Positions 25,226-38,385 of a stretch of DNA of 64,000 nt are shown piece by piece (within the stretch, counting starts at the first letter, position 1; each line of letters begins with the position of its first letter). The position numbers and the translations under genes were made by a program. The stretch spans positions 14,242,763-14,306,762 of the forward strand of contig JAPTYO010000007.1 in assembly GCA_036873135.1 (NCBI GenBank), read 5' to 3'. The notes below the pieces were generated by a model, which saw only the letters and a list, made by a program, of their open reading frames with translations, ran no database searches and was not told the origin of the DNA. This stretch comes from Clarkia xantiana subsp. parviflora (taxonomy: Eukaryota > Streptophyta > Magnoliopsida > Myrtales > Onagraceae).

Positions 25226-25520
25226 ACATTCCGACTATAATGTTCAGCTACATTCCGAATGTGAGTGTCATACAAGTCCCCAGACGGAAAAGATAAACGT
25301 TCCGACGTTTTAACATTCCGATGTTTCGAAATGTGAGTGTATACAAAAATGCCATTGAAGTTTGCAAATATTACACACCTTGCCATTCTCTAATAAATCG
25401 GAACAGATCGGAACCTTCTCTCGGCATGCATATCATAGCTCATCCCCGGAATTTAATTATAATTACAGCATATGCTGTACACTCACATTCGGAATGTGGT
25501 GGAACATTCCGGTCAGAATG
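25226..25520. repeat. Inverted repeat, probable MITE
   Basis: The left arm 25226-25272 contains CATTCCGAATGTGAGTGT. The right arm 25475-25520 contains its complement ACACTCACATTCGGAATG. The arms align over about 46 bp with mismatches, with about 200 bp between them. The short ORFs here come from the repeat. Ends and target duplication are not resolved. Confidence 0.6.
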
Positions 25521-26587
25521 TATCAATTCTCATTTGCAACTCCTTAAATTTGAATATAACATATATTAAAAAAAAAAAAAAAACATATAATGTTTTATTA
25601 TATATAAATAAAATAATATTAAATTATATAGATAGACGTTTGAATCGATTTGGCTATTACTATTCCAAATATATTTTATAACCATATATACGGTAATTTA
25701 CTAGATTTTGTTTTACCGATATAATTGAAAAATTCATAATATCCTTAATTCCTTCTAATACTTCTTATTCTTAAGACACCATCACATCACTTGGGTAGAG
25801 TACGTAAAAAATGATTTATTAGTAATGTAACTTAACAAAGAAAAAATGCTATATGAAACATATTATTTTAGAGATCACAATAGGGTCCACTTATTTTAAA
25901 TTTTGTAATTAACTAAATATGCAATTTTAGAGCATAATTTTTAGCTTGCGAATAATGATTTATTATTACATACATAAGAAATCATAGAAAAATAAGCTTT
26001 ATCATCACCTTTTTTTTACTCGCATTATTGAGGACCAGCCATCAGCAGCCTTTTTCTTACCCATGTGAGGTAGGACTCCAACCGGATATAAAGATATAAA
26101 GGGGTGGCTGGATAAATCATAAATATAATATAGTATATGTAATCTCATATTTGCATTTTACATCTTACGTTTTTTTATTTGTTAAACGAAGTAATATATA
26201 TTGTAAATTAATGTAATTTATAATTTGAGATCACATCCAAATTATATTCAATATAATGTGATATTACATAATAAAACTGATGTAATATAAAATTACGTTT
26301 AGTATTATAGAGTGCTATTATTTTAATATTATTTATTAAATATATAAAATATTTTATATTATATTTGTAATTTATTATGGTAATATTATTATTGTTAGTT
26401 TTTTTTTTTTTTTATCTACTTCATAACTAATTAATATAATAGAGAATAATACAGACGTATAAAATGAGTAATGTATTTTTCATGGTATTTTTTATAAAAT
26501 TTATCTTATAAATTATTGTAATTAATATAATTGTAATAGTTATACTTATTGAGTTTAAATATTTAATTTTTAGAGTTCATAGATGGT
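25521..26587. other. Very AT-rich spacer
   Basis: Poly-A/T tracts at about 25568-25583 and 26400-26413, and degenerate TAATGTAAT-type repeats. No gene. Confidence 0.4.
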
Positions 26588-26592
26588 TATAG

Positions 26593-27162
26593 TGTTAGCA
26601 TGTGGTGACGTGACGCCGTAATTGGTAGCCCGTCAATGTTAAGGAAATTACCTAAGTTAATTAGGTAATTGTCACATTAGGTTAATTGTGTCAGTCTCAA
26701 TATCTAATTGACATGGGAGGCCCATTTGGGCCTCCACCTTAATTAGCATGGTTCGGCCGAACCATGTACTACATTGGTTGGAGTGGATTTTTGTCCACTC
26801 CACAAATGCTATATATAGGGGGTCTCCTAAGGGGTTTAACGCATCAATCAAATTAATAAGTCCCTCCATTAAGGAACTTGAGAGAAAACCTCTCAGCCTT
26901 AGTTGAGATTTTCGGTGCACATCAGTCCGAGGTTATGTCCCCGTTGAATAATCGATCAGAGGATTTATTGTGGAGCTTATACCGCGTAGGACTTCTTCTC
27001 ACGAAGAACTTGTACGGATTCCGACCGGAGGATCAGAACTCCCTCCAAAACGCTCTTGGGCAGGAAAGCTATTGAGGTATGTGTACATTATTACGATGCG
27101 TAATTAGATTACTTACTAGTACACGTTTAACATTCCGTAGAATTACGTCCCGTAATCCAACA
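26593..27162. mobile_element. Solo LTR of an LTR retrotransposon
   Basis: 570-bp segment starting TGTTAGCATG and ending ATCCAACA, i.e. the TG...CA ends of an LTR. It is flanked by an exact 5-bp duplication TATAG (26588-26592 and 27163-27167). An internal promoter-like TATATATAGG lies near 26811. The segment is visibly GC-richer than its surroundings. No gag/pol, primer-binding site or second LTR is present, so it arose by LTR-LTR recombination. ORFs inside are spurious. The Copia or Gypsy class cannot be decided. Confidence 0.88.
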
Positions 27163-27167
27163 TATAG

Positions 27168-28812
27168 TACTAACCACAAAGTTTAAAAAGTTAGTTGCCC
27201 TTGACATAAATATTTGTTTGAATATTTCATATTAATATATATCATACACTCATATAGATTAATATAATAATAAAGTCTCATTATAATGCATATTACAAAA
27301 CATACCAAACATTGTAATCTAATATTACACTCCACATTACAGCACAACCAAACACTAATATAACATTACATTACGTAGCTCATATTACTTGTAATCTCAC
27401 ATTTCAAGTAATCTCACATTACGTCCATGGACGAACCCATAAAAAGTTTCAGTGGGGGCAAAAATTTTCATTTAAAACAATTCATAAAAATCATTATAAT
27501 TACAATATAAAAAAAAATATAGGAAGTGTTGAAGGGTCTTTGTACTAGATTATTTTTCTAAAAATGTTATTATTACTAATTCAACAGATAAAATTTGTAA
27601 AAAAAAATTAAATAAATGACAATAATAATATGTATAAATGTTGCTACATTATTTATAAAATATCTTAAGTTAATACTAGTTTTGCCTATGTTATAAAAGT
27701 AGCATATATTTTCTTAAGTTTAAAAGCTTATTACTATTTCTAATTTTGAGATGAATTAATTGTGTTTTTTCTAATTTTATAAGAACTTTTCACATTCCTA
27801 AAATAAGCTTAAAATTACCAAATAAAAAATATTTATACTTTGAATGAGAAAGGAAAACTGTTCCATTTTTTCACTGAAAATAAAATTATAGTAAAAACAA
27901 AGGACAAGTAATATTTAATACTATAAAAAAAAAAACAGAAGGCAAAAGAAAAGTACAAAATAAATGAAATAAAGAATTAATAATACACAAAAATATATGG
28001 AATAAAAAATAAAAGTTAGCTTTCTCTCACCCACCTTCTTCCTCAACTCTAAAGTCCCCCACGTTTACTGAGAATTCATCAAAATAAAGTTCCATTTTCA
28101 TTTCAAATTAACAAACAAAACAAGAAACCAAACATAACAAGAAAGATTCATACTCAGATAAAAAAAGACAGTGTATATTCATCTTAAATTGGCAAAGAGC
28201 AAAAAAATCATCAAATTTCACTGGTGGCAAAGACAAAATTTCTTCATAGTGTTATATAGATAGGTAAATTGTTGAAACTCAGCGGGGGGGCTGGTATCTA
28301 CGTGTTTAGTTCATCCAAACGCTCCCTAAAGATATTAAAGAATGCATAAAATAAAAAAAATATTATATAATTGATTAATCAATTAATTTGTACATTGCAA
28401 ACAAAAAATTTCACAAAAAATTGTGTTAAAATTACTAACTCATGATTTATATTAAAAAAATTGATTAAAAGAATATATATAATTTATTATTGATTAACTT
28501 GTAACAACGTGGTTTACAAAAATTAGAAATATATGACTTCAAATTTCATCTAAAATGTCATTTAAAAGGTTTTCAACATTATTTTCAACTTAAAAAAAAA
28601 AACAAAAACAAATAATGGGGTACGTTTTCTTTTCTTCCTCGTAAAACGTAACTTCGAAAGACATAAACTCAGCAAGATTTTTAAGGAAATGGCATTGACG
28701 TCCGTCTCCACTAGATTTAACCTTCATCCACTCTGAAAACTTTCACATTATTCCATTTTCCAACAAACCGTCTCACCGTAGTTGGGGTGGGGTGGGGGTA
28801 CTGTCTGCGGGG
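27168..28812. other. AT-rich spacer and IQD promoter region
   Basis: Degenerate TTACATTACGT-type repeats at 27270-27420, then AT-rich DNA leading to the IQD leader. No other gene is seen. Confidence 0.4.
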
Positions 28813-31800
28813 ATGGGAAGATCTAAGTCTTGCTTCAAGATCATCACCTGCGGCCGCGATTCTGTTGACAAGGACGACGACGCCGAAGTTCCCGAGGTAT
28901 ATACGAATACGACTGTCTTGTCGATTTACTTCCTAGGTTGTGTTTAAATTTAGTATTTTTGTGGATGAAATTGTAGTGGTTTGACTGAGCTGAGTAGCGA
29001 TCAGCTGCCAATGCTCCCAGTATTGTCGTCTCCCTACTGGTTTGTGGTGAGATCTGATCCAATTCGAAGTAGTATCAGCTGAAATGACGTGACTTTCAGC
29101 GTTTTTCTAGTATCAGAGCTCCGTCGGACCATCTACTGTTGTCATGTCGGAGTAAAATTGAAATGCGAGATCTATAACGCTAATGTTTGTATATTTTTAC
29201 TAAATTCTAGGAATTAGATGCAAATTCTGTGAATCAGTGTGTTGCTTAAAATTTGATTCTGGATCAAATACAGCAGTATTGAACTCTAATGAGTTCTGCT
29301 CGGATTCAGTTTGTGTTAAATTGATATGTTGTTTTTGTTATCAATGGAGTCACAGGTGAAGGGTGATAAGAAAGGATGGAGTTTTCGTAAGAGATCTGCT
29401 CGGCACCGCGTTCTAAGCAACTCTGCAGTTTCAGAAACCTCAACTCCTTCCGATGCTAAGAAAGAATCCACTGAGAAAGTGTTTGATGCTCCGGAAAAAG
29501 TCCCAGATGTTCCGGAAAATGTCCCAGATATTCGGGGAAATGTTCCGGAGGGAGTTTCCTATGTTAATGAGACAGTCCTAGTTCGAGACTCTACTGAGGA
29601 GAAAGCTGAGGAGAAACTGCAAGTATTGTCTTCCGATGATTCAATACCGGCCAATCCCGACCCTGTTCTTGATGATGCAAGTGAAGTTGTCGAATCTGAG
29701 GTTGAGGAATCTGCTGCTGTTTTGATCCAGACTACAGTTAGAGCGTTTCTGGTATTTTTAAAATTTTGGATGGTTTCAGATTTTCAAAATTAAGAATTGT
29801 TTGTTTGGTTTTTAACTTTTGAGCACAATGTAGGGGCAAAGGGAACTTGAAAAGCTCAAGAAGGTAATTAAGCTCCAAGCAGCAGTGCGGGGCCACTTAG
29901 TCCGAAATCATGCTGTGGGCACGCTGCGGTGCATGCAGGCGATTGTGAAAATGCAAGTACTTGTTCGTGCCCAGCGCACTAAAAAATCTGCTTCTATTGA
30001 TGAAAGTGGTCCTGATAAAAAACAAGATAAGGCATGTTCTTGAAATTTAATGGTGTCTTGTTGGATGGATCCCCATTTGTCTTGTCTCTTAGTAGCTTTA
30101 TTTTCTTCTGCCTGATTTCAAAACCCGAAAGTACTCTAGAACGAACATATTATCAATCTCCATTCTAGTAACATACGGTTTGTTTCATGATCTTGTGGAA
30201 GAGTCCTATGATGTTTGACAAATGTTTGTTGTTTCAGGATAATGCCAAGAACGAACCGTCTCCAACTTATGTTTCCATCAACAAGCTGCTGAGCAATAGG
30301 TTTGCTCGACAGGTAAGGTGGCCAATGCATCCTTTTTTCTTTAGGTTAAATACTAAATCACTAGCTGAACTTGTGAACATTGTGCTGGTTGTGTTTTTTT
30401 GTTGGCTAGCTAAACTAGTATTTTAGTGCATTTTGCTAGCTCCATCCAATTTTGATTTTAACTATCGGACGAAAAATCCACAATCTAGTTATATAATTGT
30501 ATTTGATGTGATTATTTTATAATATGTTTTTGGTTCTGAAATGAAGCTCTTGGATTCAACCCCAAAGGATAAGCCGATCCATATGAAGTGTGAGATATCG
30601 CAAACAAATTCTGCATGGAATTGGTTGGAGAGATGGATGTCTGCTTCAACACCCGCACCATCCACCAAGCCATCACCCGCTTCTGAGCCAGTGCCACATC
30701 AGCAGAAATCCGATGATATTCCTTCTCATGAACCAGAAGGCAGAAATCGAAGATTTACCCAAAACCCTTTCAAAGTCCGCTGATTTACCGCCCTCTGTCG
30801 CCGAGCCATTGGTGGGGGATGATGATATTGCAGCCACTGATAGTACTGAAATCTGTGAAAGTCGGTCCGTTAAGGTCGGAACCTCGGAAGAACAGGACAG
30901 TCCTTTTGTCTTCAGTTCTGTTTCAAGTCAAACTGTTTTTCTGCCTGAATCTCATGAGGTGGCGGGTGAAGAGGAAACTGAGGAGCCAAAGCTATACGAA
31001 TTAGATAACGATTTAAAGAAAGCTACATCTGGATCGAAGAAGGCGAAAAATTCTGGCTTTTTATCTGCCCAGTCCAGTTTTCAAGAATGGACTTCAAATA
31101 CGAATGAAGAGAAGCCCGAGACAGAATGTGAACCCGTACTTTCGATATCTTCCACCCTTGATTCTCCAGATCACTACAATGAGAAAATCGAGATGGTGAA
31201 TAATTTGACCCTTGCAGCAGAGACAGAGTCCCATGATCAAGAAGTGAAACCAGACACAATTGAGACAAGCCAACAAGAATCATCCTATGTTGCCTCACCC
31301 GAACGTTCGATGTCAGTCCTTGAGTCGCCGGCTAGCCAAGCATCAGTGAACACTGCCAAGGGGAGTAAAATGGGCCCCACCCACAAACGGAAGTCGTTGT
31401 CAGCAAACAAGGCATCACCCTCACGTATTTATAACGATTCGAGGTCAAGTAGCACGAAACAATCTGGGAAAGACGAAAAGAGCAGCAAAAGGCGAGTAAA
31501 GTCGGAAAATGTTGAGCAGGAAGGGAGAGATAACAGTAGTAGCAGTTCGGTCCCTCGGTTCATGCAAGCCACACAGTCGGCTAAGGCGAAGATAAGTGCT
31601 AGTAGTTCACCGAGGTCGAGTCCGGATGTTCAAGATAGAGAGGTTCAAGTGAAAAAGAGGCTTTCTTTACCTGGTGCTGCCAATGGTTCTCCAAGGATTC
31701 AGAGATCAACTTCTCAACCCATGCCTGTTGTCCAAGGTATATATATTCTTCGGATTAAATGCGATTTTTCCGGCTTATTCGAAAGAACTGGCCATTTTTA

Positions 31801-31891
31801 ATTTCAATTAAAAAACAAACTTGATGATGTAGTAGAATTCTCATAATAATATGTTGGTTTTTTGTTGCCAGAGAGGAAATGGCAAAGGTGA
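28813..31891 (+). CDS. IQD32: IQ67-domain calmodulin-binding protein, IQD32-like, with one apparent frameshift
   Basis: Plant-specific scaffold predicted to bind calmodulin and microtubules. Exons: 28813-28896, 29356-29751, 29834-30031, 30238-30312, 30547-31736 and 31872-31891. The start MGRSKSCFKIITCGRDSVDK, the motif DKKGWSFRKRSARHRVLSN and the end RKWQR match the IQD32 type. IQ motifs are AAVLIQTTVRAFL and KVIKLQAAVRGHLVR, split by an intron at the usual IQ67 position. NSAWNWLERWMS follows, and the C-terminal block is VPRFMQATQSAKAKIS...SSPRSSPD...KKRLSLPGAANGSPRI. Intron 3 has a GC donor (AAG|GCATGT). In exon 5 the frame carrying WNWLERWM stops at 30781-30783 while the conserved C-terminal part continues in the next frame. 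One extra G at 30739-30740 would explain this. Confidence 0.88.
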
Positions 31892-32889
31892 TAAAGCATC
31901 AGAAGAATTGCTTGTCAAAATTATAGCTGAGCACGAGCAGTCTATTACACAACTGAAGAAGATTCTTTTTTGGGTTCTTTTCTTGCTGTTTACGTCACCT
32001 AATTCTCAGAAGAAGAAGATACATGTATGTGTGTTGTGTTTTTATCTGTCCATCTGTTCATATATTTAGGGAATTCTTTGATTTTCGATTTTTGGATATG
32101 ACTCTGTGTATTGAGATTTTCACTCTTCAATTACTTATTATAATTGTCAGATATGAGATATTTTTTTATGAATCAGTAATCACTAATAAAAATCATAAAA
32201 TACAGCTAATTAGAAGACTAACAAAGCCCGAAATATTATTATATACAATAATAATACATTTCAAAGAATATTAACCAAAATACTGAAATGATCAACTTAG
32301 TATGTTAAACATGTGATAATGGAGATGTAGATGATGATTAAAGGGGTGATGGTTAAGCAGATTTTTTTTGGAATTTAGATTTACCCTTTTATGTGCAAAA
32401 ATAGTGATGTTTATACTTCAGTCAAGTTGATGTTTAAAAGAATATATTGATTAATTTTTTTTATAATAGTATACATAATTAGAAATATATGATGTCGTGC
32501 GTTATTCAAAAGCTTTTCATAATGCACTTTTACTATAATTGTTATATGTTATTTATAAAAAATTTATCTGAAAAAATATGTCGTTAATCAAAATATTGTA
32601 AAAAAAGTTATCACTATTTTTTACTACGATTTTCAAAAGAATATAAAAGTATAAAACATAGATATTAAAATTATAAATATTTTCACCAATTTTTTTATTT
32701 ATAAAATAGTATTAATTAATAACAACGAAGCTGATGTTACACCGTCAATTCTGATGAATTTTAAAACGTAAATTCATCGATTTTGCTATATAATATTTTT
32801 TGTTTAATACTTTAGAATAGATTTAGATACATATACAATCTCAGTAAAACTATACTTGCATCAACTTTGTGTGTCGTCTCCTATGTTTC
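31892..32889. other. Convergent intergenic spacer (IQD and TLDc 3' ends)
   Basis: Both neighbours end towards this AT-rich 1-kb stretch. It must hold both 3' UTRs. No additional gene is seen. Confidence 0.5.
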
Positions 32890-35447
32890 TTAGCGATCCT
32901 CCCTCCTAACTGCGTTGGGATTAGAGACCATGTCCATCATCATCTTCTCCGGCGAATCCTCCCAATTACCAAAAGTTTTCAAATCAACCTGCCCAAATCC
33001 ATCCATTCCATACTTAATTGTCACCAAAACAACCAACAAAATTGTTCAAGGAAGAAGCATTATGGTAAATATAAGTTACCGTGCGCCTTTGCTCAGTAAA
33101 TAGTTCTTCCCTCTTCTTATGTGATGTTTGCTTCTCCTTGGCTTTGTTCCCACCCAATCCCCAAACTTGGACTTCCATTATCGAAGCTTCGACCGCAAGG
33201 TATCCCTGACCGTGATTACCCATTATAATTAGACAATATAACCTTCAAAACTGTATGAACTTGAGAGTTGAAAGCAAAACAAGATAACTTGATCAACAAG
33301 TAACCCAACTGCCAAATCATGATTATCAGTAGAATCAAACTAAGAATATTGATATTGGAAAGCCAACCAAGATAACTTACTGAACAAGTGACTGAATCAT
33401 GAGTTGTACCTGATCCGGAAATAGAGGACCGTGGCGATAGGTTTTGTCAACAGAGTGATGCCGGATAGTGACCTTAGCAAAATCCTCATCCATAAATATC
33501 CTCTCGTTCCCCAGTGTTCCCCCGAATCCAATTCCAACAGGTGTTGGTCGCGCCTCATATACCCTACTTGTTGTATGCAAGTGGCTATACACAAAATTTT
33601 TGTCCTTCCCTGTTCATGCTTTGCCCATTAGCTGATTTTTACTACCAATTACATTCCCCCAAAAAAAAAAACCCCACCAATTGGTATATTCCATAAATAA
33701 ATTCTGCAATTTTGCAATACCTGAAGCTGAGAAGACATTGAAGAGTGGATCTATTGCATAAAGATTCGCGGAAGATCCATAGAAGCAATCCTTGTTCTCA
33801 AAGCCTTGCTGCAGCTGTGCCCCAATCACCCATTTCTTGACACCAGAATTTGAATTACCTTCATCGGGGTTGTTGCAAAAAGCAGAAATTAAAACGAGCA
33901 GAGGACCGTGGTACCCTTCGACATTCGCCCAAAATCGATTCATGCCTTTCCCATGAACAGATGAACTGCAAATTGTGGAGGCATTAGTATGTTAAGAGAG
34001 ATTGCTTCCCAACAAGAAACTCAATGGATCAGATTGCTATAAACCAAGATAATACTGGAAAGGCAGTGACAAACCAATAGATACGCTCCTCGTTGATGTC
34101 ATCGTCATTTCTTGGAAAACAGTGTGTTAAGATTTCTTCACTTGTTGAACTTTTGAACGAAAGAGAGATCGCCCATGCCCTTCCGCATGTTAGAAGATCC
34201 GAATTTGAAGCCGTTCCGACTCCGGTATCTCCAGAAGATGAATTTGAAGCTTCCACTTCATTCTGCTATTCCAGAAATAAAGAATATAACTGATTTAAAT
34301 AAATTCACTACGTTAAGTGAACTTTTGTATAGTAAAATTGAACAAAGAATGCTATAATCCGAAGGAAACATTGGTCACAACCCTCATGGAAAATAACCAA
34401 CGTAGTGAATATCCAATCTTTTTCCATTTCAGGATACGGTTTTGAGTATCCCAATCAAAATCAATATTTTTCCTGAAAAATTGCTTTTTAATTTTAATTC
34501 CAAGCTTCAGGCTTTTCAACACTAATTCAGAGTCATCATTTTGAACCAAGTACCTGCAATGAATCAGAATGTTGAAAACTATCCAACACAAACTGCGAAA
34601 AACAATCAGGGAGCCCCGGAACTGTAGCCAGAGCCCACGTCAAGAACTTTCCTGCCGGAATATGAACATCTAAACTAAAGATGTCACAATTCCACACATC
34701 CAAACTGCTGCCACCTTCAGTGCATGCTACAACAGCAGACATCACCAGATTATCAATATCAGGAATATAGAATGCCGCCTTCTTCTCTGTTATAGATGTC
34801 TTGGAACATCTAGTATTCCATGTCATGCTCCAGCAGATCATAAGAATTGCAAAAACATTTGATGGCAGTAGGTATCCATTAACTTTACAGACATCTTCAT
34901 TAGATTCAAACTCTAATTTAACTGAAAGACCCGATTTTGCAGCTGCCGCATCGAACACTCTGAGAAGGTTAGTGAGCCGCATCGATACAGCCATCCCTCC
35001 ACAACAGTTTACATAGCCTCTCACAAATTCAACCCAATCTAAATTACCCTCCTCAGAATTGAAGAATAGGTCAGTTATAGATGATCCTATATGATCAAGC
35101 AACCCTAGGACTGAATCGGGAATTTTGGCCTTGGTCGCTTCGGTAATTGAGTTCTTGTAGCTTATCTTCAGGCATTTCTGAAACCATTGAAGACCGTAAA
35201 GTTAATTACAATCAAATTAAGAGATCGCGGGGAATCAAAGTGAAGAACTACCTTCAAATGGATGTGAGATTCAGCTCAATTGAGTTACCTGAAGAGAATC
35301 GACGGAGATTTCGTTTGTCTGTGGATGACCCAGCACGGAGGCGGCGTGCCGAAGCGCCAGGAGAGCTCCGACGGAAGCAGCTAAGTTTTCCAATTCCCGC
35401 TGCTCCTCCGAAATCTCATCTTTCGCCGTTGAAGCTGATGTCCCCAT
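32890..35447 (-). CDS. TLDc-domain protein (plant TLD nucleolar-type)
   Basis: Seven in-phase exons: 35289-35447, 34554-35177, 34075-34262, 33721-33965, 33410-33609, 33080-33205 and 32890-32988. They give about 546 aa, close to the family length. The N-terminus MGTSASTAKDEISEEQRELE is followed by a helical region specific to plants. The TLDc domain occupies the C-terminal half, with KGMNRFWANVEGYHGPLLVL, the core QGFENKDCFYGSSANLYAID, GFGGTLGNERIFMDEDFAKV and VQVWGLGG. TLDc proteins are linked to oxidative-stress protection and V-ATPase regulation in animals and yeast. The plant role is not established. The closest Arabidopsis relative I recall is At5g39590. The exon 3 acceptor is a tandem TAGCAG. 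Confidence 0.9.
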
Positions 35448-37791
35448 TTGGATCTTTGTTCCGACGATTCTCTCAGCACTGAGCGATTACAGTTGGATAA
35501 GAGCAGTCTACTGTTATTGCCACCAAATGACAAATCCCATCACCGACGGTTTGCTGCCAATAAGTTGGTTCTTTAGAAATTCCATCTTCAAATGCAATCT
35601 TGACAAATATTGTTTGGATGGATAATCCTCTGTTTTGGATTAAGATACCCTTTCAGATGTCCAAAAGACGGTTTTTTTTGGACCACCCTTTTAGCAGTCG
35701 TATTACACGATTTTTCTCCTGCAAAATGAATTAATTAGACTTAAAAGGTGTCGGCGAGACGAAAGATGTGATTTGAATTAGTCTTAAATTCGATCCTCGA
35801 ACTCACATAAGAATAAGATAGCTCTTATGAGTTTGTCTATATGATTTGTATTTTTGGTAACTTGTAATTTTTTTAAATAAATATTTAGTACATCACTTAT
35901 TTAATGGATAAATAATTATACTTGTAACTCAATTCAGTTACTTAAATAATTAGGCTTAAGAACTTAAGTATGAGTCAGACGACCTGATGGGACGATTCCT
36001 AGCACGAGAACTCGGATCAGAGCGAACTTTTTAAATCATTCTAACCGATCAAAACTCTAAAATCAGCCATTATTCAATTGGTCAAGAAACCAAGCCTGTT
36101 GGAATACTTTCTCACAGTTTTATCTCGAAGGAAATGACGTAAAGCAGAAGTTTCAATATCAGAATAGAAGTTTATGGTGAATGGAATATGGATATGCATG
36201 AATTGATAAAGAAAAGGATTTGACTTTTTGTAGAAAAAGAAACATAGGATACGTACTGAGCTGATGTAACTCAATGCAATATATGTACCTTTCCCCCCCT
36301 CGTCAAATCAAATAAAGACGGTGCCTTTTTTTCTACCATTATCGGGAAGTAGCTAACATTTCTGTTCAAAAGATAAAAATTGGGTTAGAAATAAATAATT
36401 AGTATAAAATAAATTTATAAAATATATGAAAAGTTTTAAATGATCATATTAAGAATAACTAAAAAATTTAGAATAAAAATTACACATGGTAAAAAATTGA
36501 GTAATAATAATTCATTACTTAATTATATGACTCATTTGTAAATTCCAACCAACTATGAAAATGAAAAAAATATTTATGCTCAACAGTTTTTTTCTTACAG
36601 TTACATATTTGAGTATGAATTATTTAAAGTTTGAACAAACATACCACGACAGAAACCATTATACTCCAATAGACCAATACCCGATAAAGAATGCCAATGA
36701 AAAGTGTGAATATTTATTACCGTAAACTTTTTTTTCCACTGATTACTTTAAACTTAAAAATGAACTTATTATAAATACATTTTCTTTTGGCCGTTATTAT
36801 ATATATACACATTTTGAGATAAGAAATGTACGAATGTCCCAATATGATATGGGCATGACAGGATTAAATTATGCCAATATAGCTCACGTAACATGACTCC
36901 ATATATTAATTAATTAATTCATGGATAAAACAGAAAATCATACTTGCAATTATATATAGAAAACGACATTGCCTAAGCAGCTAGCACTAGGAGAAAAGGA
37001 CACGTTATACTGATGATATCTTGGCTTTATTTGAATTATTATTAGATTATATAATTGGATTCCCTTCAATCTAATGTCAAAGCTGCTTCCCTAGGAAAGT
37101 GACCATGCATATATATTTTTCAGCGTTGTATGTAAATTCCACCTTTAAAACTTTGTCCGTTGCTCTTCCCTATTTTTTCTTAGAGGATATTACAATCTTA
37201 TTATTGTAAAATAAAAAGGATTATAACGATATTGGTATCTGAAATAACATTCCATACTGAATTAGCACTCGATATGACTTTTATGACAAATTGGAACCTG
37301 AGATAATTTGGGTGTTGCACCGTTAGATTTTTCGTTAGTTTTTGGCACCTGAAAAGACGAAATATGTTAGATTTTTCGTTAGTTTTTGGCGCCTGAAAAG
37401 ACGAAATATAATTTGTTTTTAGCAAATTCAGTTTCAACGAAATCTGTCCACCACGAGCTGCGATTTTCACTCCCCCACCTTAAATTGATGTCTTGAATGA
37501 CTTCTATTAGTTCGATGACCACACCTAATCAAAGAAAACGCAGTTGTGGTCTGACTGTTGTGGTTAAAACCTCAGACACTTAGAAAAATGTTCAAATTTA
37601 GATTCAGATCATCTATCCCACTTAAAACACGTGTCAAGATCTTAACGGTGATGCACAATTTGGGGTGTAGAGAGTGGGACAGGAAATTTGTATTTATAGC
37701 CAGATGTATGGTGGGGTTCAATTGTCAATCCTATAAACTATAAGGTAGAATCGTCAACCTTCTGCTACTTGTTTGGTTAAGTTAATTAATA
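35448..37791. other. Intergenic spacer
   Basis: TLDc promoter side followed by AT-rich DNA. Two near-identical copies of a TGTTAGATTTTTCGTTAGTTTTTGGC unit sit in tandem at about 37322-37400. No gene. Confidence 0.4.
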
Positions 37792-37799
37792 CCCATAAC

Positions 37800-38377
37800 T
37801 AGGGGTGAAACCAAAATCCGGTTGGTCCGAAAAACCGGTGAAAACCGATCCGGTCCGGATCGAAAAATCCGAATCCGAAATATACGGTTTTGTTTTTGGT
37901 CTGATTTTTTTACTCTAATTCGGTTTTTCGGTCCGGTTCGGATTTTAATCTTTAAGACCGTGGGGACCGAACCGACCGTTATGCTAACTAAATGTATATA
38001 ATATATATTATATTAGTTGATATTAATCAATATAATTAATTCATTAGGTTTATAAAAATTATGAAATAAGCATTTATGAATATTATTTTTTCTAATTTTG
38101 TTTTATAATTTATTTAATTATAATAATTGACGTTATTTTTCATTTCGCTTTGATAAATTCCATAAAATAACGAGAATTTTAAATAATAATTGTTACTTTT
38201 GGATTTTCGGTTTAAACCGAAAACCGAACCGAAAAAACCGTACTACCAATGGATGGTTTATTTTTCCTCACATGGTTTTTTGGTCGGATTTTTTTAAGAA
38301 AAAAAATCGAACCGAAAATATGGGTAACCGACCGAACCAAGCAAAAAACCGGTCCGACCGGTCCGGTTTCACCCCTA
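37800..38377. mobile_element. Non-autonomous hAT-type element
   Basis: Ends TAGGGGTGAAACC and GGTTTCACCCCTA are exact 13-bp inverted repeats. The flanks are an exact 8-bp duplication CCCATAAC (37792-37799 and 38378-38385), the hAT signature. Subterminal regions are dense in CCGGT/ACCGG repeats, probable transposase-binding sites. The 578-bp body has no transposase. Confidence 0.9.
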
Positions 38378-38385
38378 CCCATAAC

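Noticed and set aside
26672..27075. ORFs of 65 and 82 codons
   Set aside because: They lie within the solo LTR and are chance frames.
30600..30720. A hidden intron in IQD exon 5 to explain the frame change
   Set aside because: Any GT-AG pair of usable size would remove the conserved WNWLERWM motif.
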